Positions 20,796 through 34,300 of a DNA stretch of 64,000 nucleotides are shown here, one piece after another (within the stretch, counting starts at the first letter, position 1; each line of letters starts with the position of its first letter). Origin of the DNA: Physcomitrium patens. Lineage: Eukaryota > Streptophyta > Bryopsida > Funariales > Funariaceae. Made by a program: the position numbers and the translations under genes. The DNA lies in the NCBI RefSeq assembly GCF_000002425.4, contig NC_037258.1:2215964-2279963 (forward strand). Reading direction: 5' to 3'. Under the pieces are notes generated by a model. It saw nothing but the letters and a program-made list of their open reading frames with translations, searched no databases and was not told the DNA's origin.

Positions 20796-23700
20796 TATTA
20801 TTATAAGAAAATTTTATTTATAGTAAAAGAATTGTCCAATTATCTTGTTAATAGTTGATGGTATACCTTAAATATTATTTCAAAACTTAATATATGCACT
20901 CCATTTATCTATCAATTTGAAGATAAAAAGCTAAAATGAATTTTATGTCTAGCTTCAAAATCTTTAAGAAAGATACTCCAAAATCTTGATACAAATTGAG
21001 TCCCTCCATCCAATATAATATCTTTGGATAATCATGATAGTGATAGATGTTGCTAAAGAAAAAGCTTAGCTATTTATTTACTTATAATACATTTTTTACA
21101 TAGTAAAAAACATGCCATTTAGGTGAAATAATCTAATATCATGAATATAAAATTATAAAAATATAAGACTAAAATATTTGTGATAAAATCCATAGATATA
21201 AAAGTCCATGACTATTTTAGAGTATGTAGTGGCTGAAAAAATCCACAAGATTGATGACAAGGAGTTTTCAATTTAGAATATATATTATATGATTTTATAA
21301 AGTCTTTAATTGCCTTCCACATTTGAAACCACAAAAAATATTTAGACATTAATTTTAAAGTCTTGCTGTATCAAAAATATTATGCTATTAAAAAGTCGTG
21401 ATAAGCTTAAAAGATACATAATTGTGCTTTATCTTTTAGAATATATAAGCATCTTTTAAAATAGAGTAGATTTTTTTTAAAGTAAAACTTAGAAATATTA
21501 TAAGATATTCAAGAATTATTTTTAATATCACAAATATAAGAATTAGAAGACACACTTACTAAATTTACTTAATAAAAGTTGAATCAATACTTAGTATTGA
21601 TTTCATTGTTCAAAGTTGAAAATACTTTAGCTTTAAAAGAATGATCTATTGTTGATCAAAAGTTACATTTCATTCTTTTGGTACAAGATAAGATCATTTA
21701 AAAAAGGTATTTAATAATTTTTTTTTTTTTTTTTTTTTTTTTTTCTTTTGTCGATAAGTGATCTTAAATTCAAATCTTAACAAGGACATGCTCTGATAAG
21801 CTTGGCCATAATTTAAAACATATACTAACATGAAGTACTTAAGATTCTTTTGATTTGTATATATAGTGATTAGATTAAAAGTTCTTTCTTAATAATGATG
21901 CCATTCTTGAAATGAATTCATAATTACAAGAAGTTCTTTGTTATAGATCTTATAGTTGATTTTGACTACTAAAAGTTTTTTAAATAAAAAATTACTAGTT
22001 GAAGTTTGTCATTTGTTCCTATTTGTAACAATATTGTATGTAAAGCAACGTTTCATGCATTTTTTTCTATAAAAAATAGCTTAGAAAAATTGATGCAATA
22101 TAAGATTAGTACAAAAATAAAAGTTATCTTTAAAGTTTCAAATTTTGCTTTCGTTTCTTGATTCTATTCAAAGTTGTCTTTGTAAGTCAAATATATAAAT
22201 AAAATTGTGACTATAGAAAATTTCTTGATAGAGATTTAATAGTAATTGGCAAATCCTAAAAAATATTGAACACCTCTTATTATTTTTGAGATCTTCTAAA
22301 CCATAATGGTTTAATTTTTTTTTAGAATTCATCATGAATCCATCATTTGAAATGATATATCCTAAAAAATTGACTTGAGTAGTATGAAATACATACTTTT
22401 TTATTGTAGCATTGAATCTTAGTTTTTTTAACATACAACAAATATAAGATTCATATTCTTCTATATTCTTAGAATAGATTAAGATGTCACCTAAATAACA
22501 AATAACAAAATTTTTCAAAAATTATCAAAAGACATTATTTATTAAATGTTGAAAATTTATTGGTGCATTTGTGAGTCTAAAAGGCATAACATTGTATTTA
22601 AAATATCCATACTTTGTTTAAAATGTCGTCTTCTTTTATCTCTTTTTTAAATGTATACTTGATTATATGTTCTTTATAGATCTATTTTTTTATAGATCTT
22701 TGTTAATTTGATTGATCAAAAAGTCTTGATATCAAAGGTAAAAGATACCTATTCTTGATAAAAATCTTGTTGAGGCCTTGATAATCAATAAAAATTTATA
22801 ATAATTTATCTTTTTTCGTTACAAACAAGATTGAAGTTTTTATTGGAGATTTGGAATAGATTGGTCTAAATGGTAGTTGGTCTAAATGTTAGTTGAACTT
22901 TCTCTTAAAGATCACTTGAATAGTTATAGAAACTATGTTTTAAAAGTGCATCTACATTCTTCTTCTTAAATACATCTTGAAAATCTTGGTATTGGCTTAG
23001 AATACTATTTGAAGACTTTCTGCTATACTATTTCAAGGCCTCAACAAGACTTTAGAAACATGTATGGCATAATTAACATAAGGTGATCTTTCTTTTATAG
23101 TATGTAAGAAAGTTCTTGTACTTAAAAATATATATTTTATTGTATTAGACTTCTAACTTTTTACTTGATTGACAAAAATCTCAATTATACTCTAGAAAAA
23201 ATTAAAACCATGAAAAATCCAATCTATTCAAAGATTATAGTTTTTAGTAATGATAAATCTAAAAATAATTAGATTAAATAAATATCTAATTATTTTAAAT
23301 ATTGCAAAGCTACTATGACCATTATTTGTTACTTTTATAGGAAAGATTTTATGTGTAACATCTCCAGAAGATAACAAATGATCATCTTTTATTTCTATAT
23401 GAACAGATTTAATTTTCTTTATTAAAAATAAAATATATTTTTTAACACATTTTTCATCTAAAAAATAAACTAAGGCTCTAAAATCTAATAAATCAAAGGC
23501 TTTGTAATATTTAGATCCTAAACTAATATCTAGTATGAAACAATAAGAGTATTTTGAAAAGACTTCTATTAAGTATTATATAAGATTCTAATTGTATTAT
23601 TTCTATTATAGGTAGATTTTTTTTTAATATATTATCTTCTTTAATAGCTATATTTCTCATTTTGTGGTTGATTTATTTTTTTAGATATTGTTGAGCATTG

Positions 23701-24721
23701 AGCTTAGGTTCTCCACAATATAAGCACAATCCTTCTTGTCAATGATAAGTCTTTTCTTGCTTAGTAAGAGGTTTGAAATATATCATATTAATTTATATAT
23801 ATTCTACTTCCAAATATATGTATTAAAAAGACATTAGTATTGCCATTAAATTATAAAACATTGATGCATATTTGTATGACTCTTTTATGAAAATTCAAAT
23901 AATTGATTATATTACTTCATAGCAAAGTCAATTACTTGACTTAATGTTTATAGATCAATTAAGTGAAGCATCAATTTTTTATTTTATATTCTAATTCATA
24001 AAGAAATTGGCTAATAGGTGCAACATCATCCTATTTGATATCAGTCGCAAGTTGTTGAAATTGTGAAACATATTATATTATGAATCAATTATTTTCTTAC
24101 AAAATATGAATCTTGTGAATTGCAATACAAATTGCTTTATATTCTTCATATGTAAATTAAAAAAATTGCCAAAAAAGCCTCCAAATTATCCAAAATTGAA
24201 TCATATTGTTCTAAAAAAGATAAAAACTATAATAATGTACAACCTAAAAGAAGTGTTCCAATAAACCTGACTTGTGATTATAGAATTGAATAGCTTTAGA
24301 GTTGAAGTTCAATCATCAGTTATACTTGATTGATAAATCCTCAAAACTTGGATCTTATGCCATTAAACTTCTTTAGCATGGCAACTTTTGATTCTTTAAT
24401 ACTTGAACAATGTTCCATCATAGAAGAAGTAGTATGATTTGGTACAAATATTGAAGCAGCTCAAATCTTTTCTTAATCTTTACTTCCTATCAATCTTATT
24501 GGTTCTTGTATAAATAAATTGAGTTGATTTATTCCAAGCATTAATTTGTTTAATTTTTCTTGCATTTGTGCCATTGTACTCTTCATCTTAACAAGCCTTG
24601 TCATAATAACAATAAAAAAAAATATCTAATATTGCTCAAATCAAGTAGAAAAAAGGACTTAAGAACAAAAAAAGTACTAAGAATAATATTTCTTTAGAAG
24701 AAGGTAATCTGCCACTTCTAA
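20796..24721 (-). mobile_element. Ty3 chromovirus A, 5' internal part (integrase to gag, decayed)
   Basis: It continues the element of 798-2430. On the minus strand, going down from 24604: gag (start near 24604, MTRLVKMKSTMAQMQEKLN-like), a zinc knuckle near 23715-23760 (CLYCGEP), protease near 23230-23520, RT at about 22150-22900, then RNase H and integrase text down to 20800. The only sizeable frame is RT (22168-22518), reading [12 protein letters not shown]: the catalytic YLDD is YLGD. The 5' LTR is not joined; the assembly gap starts at 24722. Confidence 0.75.
22168..22518 (-). pseudogene. Reverse transcriptase fragment of chromovirus A
   Basis: A 116-codon open stretch with [19 protein letters not shown] and FLGYIISNDGFMM, both standard Ty3 RT blocks around and after the catalytic loop. 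One of the two catalytic aspartates is glycine (YLGD), so even this piece would be inactive. Confidence 0.8.
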
Positions 24722-24821
24722 NNNNNNNNNNNNNNNNNNNNNNNNNNNNNNNNNNNNNNNNNNNNNNNNNNNNNNNNNNNNNNNNNNNNNNNNNNNNNNN
24801 NNNNNNNNNNNNNNNNNNNNN
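24722..24821. other. Assembly gap (100 N)
   Basis: Exactly 100 unknown bases, the usual placeholder for a gap of unknown size. The 5' leader and possibly the 5' LTR of chromovirus A would be expected here. Confidence 0.98.
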
Positions 24822-25325
24822 TTAATAATATATTAAATTCAATATACAAGAGTATTAGAAATTAAATTTTTAAGTCTTTAAATAAATCTCTCTATAGTTT
24901 CAAAATCCAAAGTAATCTTAAAACAACCCTAATTTTGTAAAGCTTTTATAAAATTAATACAAAATTAAATCATTCAAAATCAATATTCAAAGACCTTTTA
25001 CAAGTTTTTTTCTCAAATCCCACTCTTCGATCAACTAAAGAATCCTAGAATTGCCTAAGGTGTGCAATTTTATTTCTTGGAATTTGATTTTGACCTTAGT
25101 TCAAAATTGATCCTGTTCAAGTATCAATTCAAAATTTCTTAAGATTATCATTCACAAATGATAGTTTATAGATATATTTATACACACACATATATACATA
25201 TACATATATATATATATATATATATAAATATACATATATATATATATATACAAGAAAAAAAATTGATGAAAACAAATAAATAAGTGAGATTTATTTTTTA
25301 AAAAAATAATAATAAATAAATATAT

Positions 25326-25377
<52 letters not shown>

Positions 25378-25518
25378 ATATTATTCAAGAAATAAAATTG
25401 ATTATATATATATATATATCTATATATATGTATATTAAATAAATATATTATAATATAAATAACTTGATTATATAATCAATATGTATAATATGAATAATAT
25501 AAATAACTTGAATAATAT

Positions 25519-25590
<72 letters not shown>

Positions 25591-25600
25591 TTATCAATAT
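24822..25600. repeat. AT-rich stretch with long (TA)n microsatellites
   Basis: Long runs of TA occur at about 25206-25247, 25330-25375 and 25519-25588, the last about 70 bp. No gene was seen. Reading frames through the TA runs give meaningless Tyr/Ile repeats. Confidence 0.8.
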
Positions 25601-25619
25601 GTTAAGAATAAAAATTTAA

Positions 25620-26127
25620 TGGAAGTAAATAAATAAGAGAGACGTTTTTAAATTAAAATAACATAATAGAAATATGAAGATATGTATATTCAAAAAGCAA
25701 ATTAAAATGACAATTGCTAAAAGATAAAAAAATTAGAGATCCTTAAAATTAGACTAAAAAGAAGAAAAAATTTGATAAAAATGAAGAAGGCTTTACTCTT
25801 GTTTCTATATATACTATCTAATTGCTAGATATGTATCTTAACTTTTAAAATAAGTTTTTTATACTTGTGCCACATAATTAGTTTTTACCACAAGCTACCA
25901 ATACATATGACATATTGCTAACTTATTTGATAATTATTCAACTTACTAATTATCTTTAGATGTATATAAAGATAAAATTGCATCTATAAAGCTTTTAAAA
26001 AGCTTTTTTATAAGATATTATCAAATTAATCAAATTTTACCTACTTATATCTATTCATATTATCTAAGTAACTATTGGAATAAATAAATAAATATATATA
26101 TATATATATATATATATCCATAATGAT
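25620..26127 (-). repeat. Orphan LTR of the A/C/F chromovirus family
   Basis: It matches the family LTR as reverse complement over its length, including the 'gaagaaggctttactcttg', 'gccacataattag' and 'aagatattatcaaatta' blocks, and ends near a (TA)n run at 26092-26117. It is either the displaced 5' LTR of chromovirus A or a solo LTR. The distance to the gag start across the gap is too long for an undisturbed 5' LTR. Confidence 0.6.
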
Positions 26128-27450
26128 ATTAAATAATCTATATAAAATTTGATCTACCAAAAACTAATATATAACAATAGTTTTTAATGGAACTTTTTAG
26201 ACTAAAGAGTTGATGTTATATAGGATATAATATTGTTTTTAAAAAAAATTAAAAATATAAAATTTTGATCATTAATAATTATCTGATAATACAATGTTAT
26301 TTTTATTATTTTCTAGCATCATAATTTCTATACAAAATAAAACCTTTTATATCAATTGTATCTATGAAAAACTTATATACAACTAATATATTAATACATT
26401 ATTGCATTTGAGACATCAATTATTAAAAAATATTAAAAATTAAAAATTAAAAATTACAAAATACTCTTGCTTCATAAAATGCTTAAAGATCTGTTTAATT
26501 ATTTCAAGCATATAAATTAACATATCAATTCAATCACTCATTAAATCACATCAATTTATATTAATATTTATATATGTATTCAAATAAGACTAATATTTAA
26601 TATAAACTTGTAAGCACCAAAATAACATTTATTGTGCACTACAATGACATCAAGTGCATTGCAATGTCCACAAATCTTAAGAAAAAATAAAAAATAATGG
26701 CACAAGACTTCTTAATTGACTACCATTGTCATGTGTACAACTCAAATGATACTAATATGAGATTGTAGAATATCAAATTTCATTCAATTGTTGTTATTAA
26801 GATTCAGGACAATAAACATCAAATCACAATAGTAATAATTGAACTAGATGAGCACAAATTAAGATATCATGCAACACAACTAAAAGATGAGAATGTGAAG
26901 GATTAGTAAGTATAAAATAAATCAATCAAGTACCTTATTAAATACACTTACAAAAAAACTTTGATAGAAATAAGAGAAATATAAAACAATTAACAATATA
27001 TTATATAGGAAAGGGACTATTTTTTATTCTTAGTATCAATATAAAACCTTATTTTTAATGTTAACTTGCAAAAAGGCTATATTAGACTTTTAGTATCTCT
27101 AATTTTTTTGGCTTTCATTTTTTTTTAACTTTTTCATTTTTTTGATTGTATTATTTTTCTTAGTTGAGAGACACCTAAATTTTTTAAAGACCACCCAATA
27201 TTTGGTTGCTTAATACTAAATTATCTATGAAATATCAAAATACTAATTAAAACACTTTCACATCAATGTACAAAGATACAATAAAATTTGTCAAGGCATA
27301 GGCCATGGAGTTGTATAGCTCATATCTAAAAGAAATGCAGTTATCTATTTGAATTCTCAATTTTGGATCATGAAATTTGGTTTGAATATTGGGGTTGAAT
27401 TTTGTTGTTTAGTATGAGATGATTGGTGCACAGCTTTTAAAGAAAAACTC
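26128..27450. other. AT-rich intergenic stretch
   Basis: No gene, RNA or transposon protein was recognised. Confidence 0.5.
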
Positions 27451-27657
27451 ACTAAACTATTTTGGAATTAAAAATAAAAACTGATACTTTAACTGATACT
27501 TTCTTAAGTGCAGGAAAGTAGAAAGAATAAGTGAGGTAGGTCTATAGAATAACCTGGCAAGAGCCATTGATATTGCCAAGATGGTTTTAGCATTTGCCAT
27601 GTTGAAAGCTTTATGGCTAAGCTTAGAGGTTAGGAGGTTCAGAGGTTCCATTTGGAA

Positions 27658-28185
27658 TTAAGGTTTCGTATGGACAGTTGCAACAACACCAGAATGTGTA
27701 ACTGTCAGCGCCAAAATTCTTTTTCCAAGCATTAGATTGGAAATTGTAATGCTTTTTGTGTCGGTTGAAACCGAAGAGCCATAACCAAATTTAACTCTCA
27801 GCCTCCTTCCATTCACGAGGTGAAAGGTTACAAATACTGGATATGGCTCTTCACCTCCAATAGACACACAACTGCCGTCCTTCATTTTCTCGCATATCCA
27901 TCGCCATTGGTGCCCCACATTGCGTATATCAATACCTGTGTTGGCGATCCGACGAATTCCAGCTGCAGCCAGGGATAGAGATCCTGTCGTAGATGTGAAG
28001 GGGGGTGCATACCGCAAGGCTTGCGTGTTTGCACAGCAACCTTTTCTGGCCTGTGAAGCGATGAGCAGCCTTAGGAATGACAACAGCAGCAGCGAAGGTG
28101 AAATGCCGTGCCCCGAAACGAAACCGAAGTTTAGGCCTTTGAACTGCGATGATGAGGACAAGAAAAAGTTCCCCGTAAGAATCAC
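27658..28185 (-). CDS. Possible hypothetical protein, antisense to the first peroxiredoxin exon
   Basis: A 175-codon frame in GC-balanced sequence, beginning MILTGNFFLSSSSQFKG. Residues about 31-43 are leucine-rich (LLLLSFLRLLIAS), which could be a targeting or membrane segment. The C-terminal half alternates hydrophobic and polar residues (YPVFVTFHLVNGRRLRVKFG), as in a beta-rich domain. I do not recognise the family. A further minus-strand frame (27457-27651) begins six bases past its stop and could be part of the same locus. The frame overlaps exon 1 of the peroxiredoxin model (28061-28174) on the other strand, so both cannot be coding unless they truly overlap. It may also be chance in 5' sequence. 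Confidence 0.3.
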   Translation of the reverse strand: MILTGNFFLSSSSQFKGLNFGFVSGHGISPSLLLLSFLRLLIASQARKGCCANTQALRYAPPFTSTTGSLSLAAAGIRRIANTGIDIRNVGHQWRWICEKMKDGSCVSIGGEEPYPVFVTFHLVNGRRLRVKFGYGSSVSTDTKSITISNLMLGKRILALTVTHSGVVATVHTKP

Positions 28186-29350
28186 ATACTGCTCAACATT
28201 CTCAACATTAATTCCTGGTCATTGAATGCCATCAGCTCCGTTCATCAGCAATCTCTCAAACTGCCAAATCCATATCCCCTCCACCCCACTCTCCGCAACC
28301 CAATCCCAGAACTAGAACTCATTCTGTCCCATGAGCCTCAACCCTGAGGAACAAGTCTTTGCCCGCAGTATGTGGAAGTTTGCGGTCCCGACAAGTCCTC
28401 TCGAAGATTTGCCTTAGGGACCAGAGCAAGCTTCGCCGTGGATCGCTTCAACAAGAAGCTTGTGGACGCCGTGAAACCCGTCGTATGCGTGGAGGCTTTC
28501 AAGGAGGGAGAAGACCCCATCGAGTTCGGGCCCGACGCTCCCCTCATGTCCATGTGCACCTGGAATCTACGCGTTGTTCAAGAAGGTGCGCCTATCTTCC
28601 CATGCTTTCACCCTTTCCACAAACCCAACTTATGCCATGCTTTTCTCCCCACCTTTCTCGCACTTGTAGCTCGTCCATGACTTCGTTTATCGGCGGTCAT
28701 AGCCCCCTTTCAGCCCATCGGGGTGGGCGACAAGATCCCCAACGGTGAGCTCACATACCTCGACGGCTGCGGCAAATTGCAAACTCACCTTATCTACGAC
28801 CTCGTGAGGGAAAAAAGGGTGGTGTTCTTCGGTGTCCCTGGAGCATTCACCCCAACATGCAGTTTAAAGCACGTTCCTGGATTCATCGAGCGCGCCGCAG
28901 AGATTTTAGACAGAGGGATCAACGAGATCGTCTGCATCACAGGTACGTCTCCACGCCTAGCAAGTACAGCTCATGGCGATTAAGCCACGCACAGCCGTAT
29001 GGAAATCGCATCTAAGATGGCGAGCTTTGAGTTTGTGTGCGTGTTTTGGTGGGCGAGGGTGCGCAGTGAACGATCCATTCGTGGTGAAGGAGTGGGAGAA
29101 GACGTACCCTGAGAACAAGCACGTCAGGTTTCTGTGCGACGGTTCGGCGATCTGGACGAAGAAGATCGGGCTGGAGCTGGACTTGTATGATCGAGGCATG
29201 GGGGTGCGATCTCGCAGGTACAGCTTGATGATTTGCGACACCGTTGTCCGCATTGCCAACATCGAAGAGGGCGGAGGCTTGGAGACGTCGACTGCGAGTC
29301 GCATGCTGAAGGACTTGAACACCGGCAAGGACATGGTGTTGCCTCCCTGA
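28061..29350 (+). CDS. Type II peroxiredoxin with a 111-residue N-terminal extension
   Basis: Thiol peroxidase of the Prx5/type II family, which reduces H2O2 and alkyl hydroperoxides using thioredoxin or glutaredoxin. Model: exons 28061-28174, 28369-28585, 28703-28942 and 29067-29350, all with GT-AG introns and consistent phases, giving 284 residues. The catalytic domain starts at about residue 112 (PIGVGDKIPNGEL). VPGAFTPTCS holds the peroxidatic Cys163, and Cys188 (EIVCIT) is 25 residues on, the type II resolving position. GMGVRSRRY and an IEEGGG strand complete the fold. Residues 1-111 (exons 1-2) are acidic and well ordered, for example RRFALGTRASFAVDRF and EGEDPIEFGPDAPL. They do not look like a transit peptide, and I do not recognise them. 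The last two exons are very secure; exons 1-2 and the start are inferred. Confidence 0.8.
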
Positions 29351-31335
29351 ATGGGCTTGTTCCCCTTCTTCCATTGTCCCATATTGTCCTGTGTATGAAA
29401 TGAATTTAGGTCTTCGTATTGAAACATCTTAATACGAGGCTTTGGTGTGTGTTGCAAGTGATGCTTGTTGTGGAGATCCATTTCGAAGGTTGTGGGTTCA
29501 ACGACTAATTTCAACCTTTCCAAAAGCTAATAGGTTACTAGTATGAGTAATCATGGTAGAGTGTAAATATTAAATGTGTTGATTCTCATTCTTTTTTTCT
29601 TTTTTTTTCCCTTTTTCTTTTTTGAATGCAAGTGCATTAGAGAGATTCTTTGTGGTGTAGTGTGGTTGTTAAATCAATATTGCTTTAAAAAAGAAAATGG
29701 GATCATACATTATTTCTCCTTGAAGGTCTTAATGTTATTGTAGTCAGAAAATAGGAGAAGATATATATCTTGAGAACAATCCCCTTTGACTTGAATGTAA
29801 AAGTTTAATATCTTATCTAATGAATGGTGGATTGAAGTCACACATGTGTTTACTTTTCTTTTTTCTTTTATATGATATCAATTTAAAATCATTATAAATC
29901 TTGCTTCACCTTCAATTTTTTTTAATTGAAAAAGTACTATACATGATAGTGAATTATTTGAATTTTCTACTAATGATTAAAAATATAAAATATATTAAAA
30001 TAAAATAAAATATTTTAAGTATTCAATATTATGAATATTCTTTAATTATAAATAATTATAATTATTTATATTCATATTTAATTAAAATAATATTATTTTT
30101 ATTATTTTTTATTAATACAAAAAAAATCTTTTGTAGAATAGAATTTATCATATATTATTTATTTGTACTATATATTATTTTTTTGTACTATATATTATTA
30201 CTATTACTAATTATTAGATATATGTAAAAAAATTAAAAAATTTAAACTACTCTAAATTTAATATATCTGTAAAAAATAATAATAATAATAAATAAAATAC
30301 AATATCTTCGTTTAACTTAAAGATATGTGAATTAAAAAAATAATTGTTAAAATTTAAGATTCTTTAATGATTTCTAAACCAAATCTAAATTAAGTTTAAA
30401 AAATAAATATTTAGGTTAGAAATAGACCAAAATTTTAATAGATTAAAGATAGTAATGCAATAATTTGGTTGAATTGGTTTTAAGATATCTAATTGATTTG
30501 AAAAAGACTAAAGTTCATTAACTAATAGTTTCTTATGAATTTTCATATAATGTCAAGCATTATGAATGAGTATTAAATTTTTTAATAAAAAATATCTTTA
30601 TTTGTCTTCTTATCTTTTATTTTTTTAATATAATTATCTTTATTAAATTTATGTGAATAATATGTATGACTTATAGTTGAAATTTATATAATATATTTTT
30701 AGCAAACTATTTATCTCTTTAATGATTTATCTAACTCGTTTTTAAATTATGCATTTCCTTTAAAAATTATTGTCACAAATTTGATAGATAAAATAACTTT
30801 TATTTTGGGTGTCAACCTACAAAAATAACACTTTGTAGAAATCTTAAATGTAATATCATAAATCCAAATAGTACAACAAATTGTCAAAACTTTTTTTTTA
30901 ATGTGAGAATTAAATTCTACTTTTAAATATAAAATACATAATTTCATTAATCTTTTCTACAAACCTATTGGTAATAAGATTATAAAATTTAGTAGTCTTG
31001 AATTTGATAACTAAACACTTTTTTCATGTATAGACTAAATGACTAAAATATTATCTTTTTTATAAAAATTTAAAATTTAAAAATCAATAATTCTAATACA
31101 TTTCTAAAAAATATTTATTATTCTCTAAAAATAATCTAGTAATAATCTTTTCTAAAATCATAATTATCTAATTTTGAGCATTTTATAAAGATTAATTTTT
31201 TCAATAAAAATACATTAAAAATCCTTCTTAGTATTGAAAAAATGAAATTATTGCTGCCACCACAATCCACTACCAACTTGATTTATTTTTTTAATTTTCT
31301 TCATATTAAAATTAATGATTTTTTAAATAATTTTA

Positions 31336-31375
<40 letters not shown>

Positions 31376-34300
31376 TTAAAATATATTAAAATATAAAAAA
31401 TACAAGGATATTTTTGATATTTCAACATATTTTAGGAATACATCTGATATTTTATTTTACTTTTAAATTATTTTTTTAATTTTGAGTTATGTAAAATTAA
31501 TTATATTTTAAACATATAAATAATTAAAAATATAATAATTATCTATAAAAAATGAATAATACTAATATTTTATTCAATATTACAAATAATGTAGGTGGCA
31601 TGTGAAAGATAGCAAATTGTAGTGGAAATATCAAAGAACATAGTTGCTTATGGTAGATGGCAAATTGTGGTACTAACAAGAATTGTGGTGGCATTAATAA
31701 TATCAAACAAAAATCCTCATTAAATCAAAATTTTATCATTAAATTTTTTCAAATTTTACCCTTTGGTAATGGAAATAGGTACTTTAATGTAAAATTAGCA
31801 AATAAATTATATTTTTTTTCCTACCTATGTCTTTTTTTAATAAAATAATTTAAATTAAAATATTGATTCTATTTAATTATAAATATTTTTGGATGAATTT
31901 ATATTTTTTATAAATACCGAATTTTTAAAGATTGGAAGACTTTTTATATATGTTTTTAAAAAGTTTTCAAATAAATATATATATGTATTGGTATTTATGC
32001 ATTGATTCTAAAAAAACTCATAATTTTTAATTTAGCAAGTATTGTATACATGAAGACAATTCTTTAATTATGCTTTAAATTCCAAGAATAGCTCTTACTT
32101 TACAATTTATGATAGTAAAGATTATATTTTGCAATTGCATCAATTTGTTTTTGGATTTTCGAAATATAACATATTGACATTATAATTGTAATTATCCTTA
32201 GTTTTTAAAAACATATCATAGTATTTATTTTTTAGTTAATATTATTTATGCATTATTAAGAGATTATAAGAGTTTTTTTAAAAAAATTTGTCAAATAATC
32301 ACCTTAACTATTGTATATGCTAAAATTATATATAAAACTATTCACAAAAAAATTTAATAAGGTTCAAAATCTTATTTATTAATCTTAAAAAAATTATATA
32401 TATGTAAAATTAGTTTTAAATTAATCTTATGAAGTGATCTTTATTTATTGGTATTTATTATATTTATTTTCAAGTGTCTATATTTGAAAAAAAAAAATTC
32501 TCAATTTTTGTCACAAAAAAAGAAAGAATATATTTTTTATGTAATATTATTTAATTCTTATGACCGACATAAATTTTGATTTTTTTTTGTTATTTATGGC
32601 ATCGATATAACTTATTTAAATTTTTTATTTGGCCCAAAAAAATTAGCAATTGTAAAATTTTAATTTTTTTGAAGAATATCTATATACTTTAGACTTATTT
32701 AGAATAATTATTTTTATTGGCTTAACATCAAGAAGAAATTAAATTTTATAAATTTCTAAATTTATTCTATTTAAATCCTTTTAATTGAATGTGAAGATTA
32801 TATTATAATAATTTTTATTTGTTTCTTAAAAATATTTGAAATTATGGATAATTTTAGTTTAATAAACCTAAGCCAAATTTTAATATACTTTCTTTTAACT
32901 TTATGTATAAATTTGAACTTTTGTCAATTTGGTATTTTTTAATATTTAAATTCCTTTCATTCTAAATTTTTTTTGACATGTAATTTCTATAGTGTCCATA
33001 TTTCTTATAACTACAGGAATCCATTTAAGTTATAACTGTATAATTATTTTAATTATGTATTTGGAATTTATCAACATTCACTTTTTAATTCTTGGATAAT
33101 GTTTTTCTTTTTTCTTCTATATTTGATAGCATTTCTATTTTTTTAATCTCTTTTCAGCTTGTAGTTTATCTCAAACTCTTATTTAATTCATAAATAATCC
33201 CTTGTTAAGTGTTAATATAAACTTATCATTTATTATTTTTCTCCTCTAATTTCTAAGGTAATTATCAAATTTCTAATTTATTTATATTTATTTTTAAAGC
33301 TCTAATATTAATTCAATAATGTAATATTTTATAGCATAGGTTTTATTCTTGAATAAATAGGATTATTTGCCACATATTCTAAGAATTCTAAAAAATATTG
33401 CTAAAAACATTTGTGTATTTTATTTTTGTATCCATTCATCATCTTTGAACCTTCTTGCTTTGTTTGACTTAAATTACAAGTTAAATGTTTTATAAGCAAA
33501 TTTTACTAAACTGAAAAATGGATACAATGCAGACCATTTACCATAATATTTTTCACTTATATAGCTTGTTATTAAACCATTACAATAATGTTCATTATAA
33601 AAATAATAATATTTTATATAATGCAATCTTTTCTACATTCTTTTAAAAAATATTTTAGATCTTTAATTTTATATTTTTATTAATATTAATGGTTTGTTTA
33701 TCTACTTACTTTTATAAGTTTTTATAATTATGAAAACTAAATATTTACTAATTGATCCATATATTACTTATTTTATAATATTTAGTACTATCTCTTATAG
33801 ATTTCAATTTTCTAATTGTTAAATTAATGATACAATCTCATTTTATCTTTATCTAATACTTCTTGTAAATTTTTTATAAGATTTAATCTTTCTTGTACTT
33901 TAAAAAAGTATAAATTTTTGCATTCTTCTTATATCATTGTAGTAGTTATTAAAAACTCTCACATGTATAATAAGATTTGAATTACTAATATCCTACATTT
34001 TCTTCAACCAAATTTTTGCAATGTAAAGTTTCACCTTTAAAGCCTTTAATTCTTGGAAGTTCTTCAAGGTAGATTCTAAGATTTTTATTTAAAAAATCAT
34101 CATTAATTTTTATGATTTTTTGATACAATGAATGATTTAAAATTGTATCTTATATAAATATATGTAATTTCATGTTGATTTCAATATATTTTAATTACAT
34201 TGGTATAAGAATATGAAGTAGAATTAATTTCAGAATATAGTTTAATTCATAATATGTTATTTAATTTTTTAGTGATTTTTTATTTTCAATTTACAAATTT

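Noticed and set aside
25152-25388. 78-codon Ile/Tyr-repeat frame
   Set aside because: It only reflects (TA)n microsatellite translation.
28957-29523. 188-codon minus-strand frame
   Set aside because: It lies across peroxiredoxin exon 4 and its 3' UTR; the plus strand has clear family homology there.
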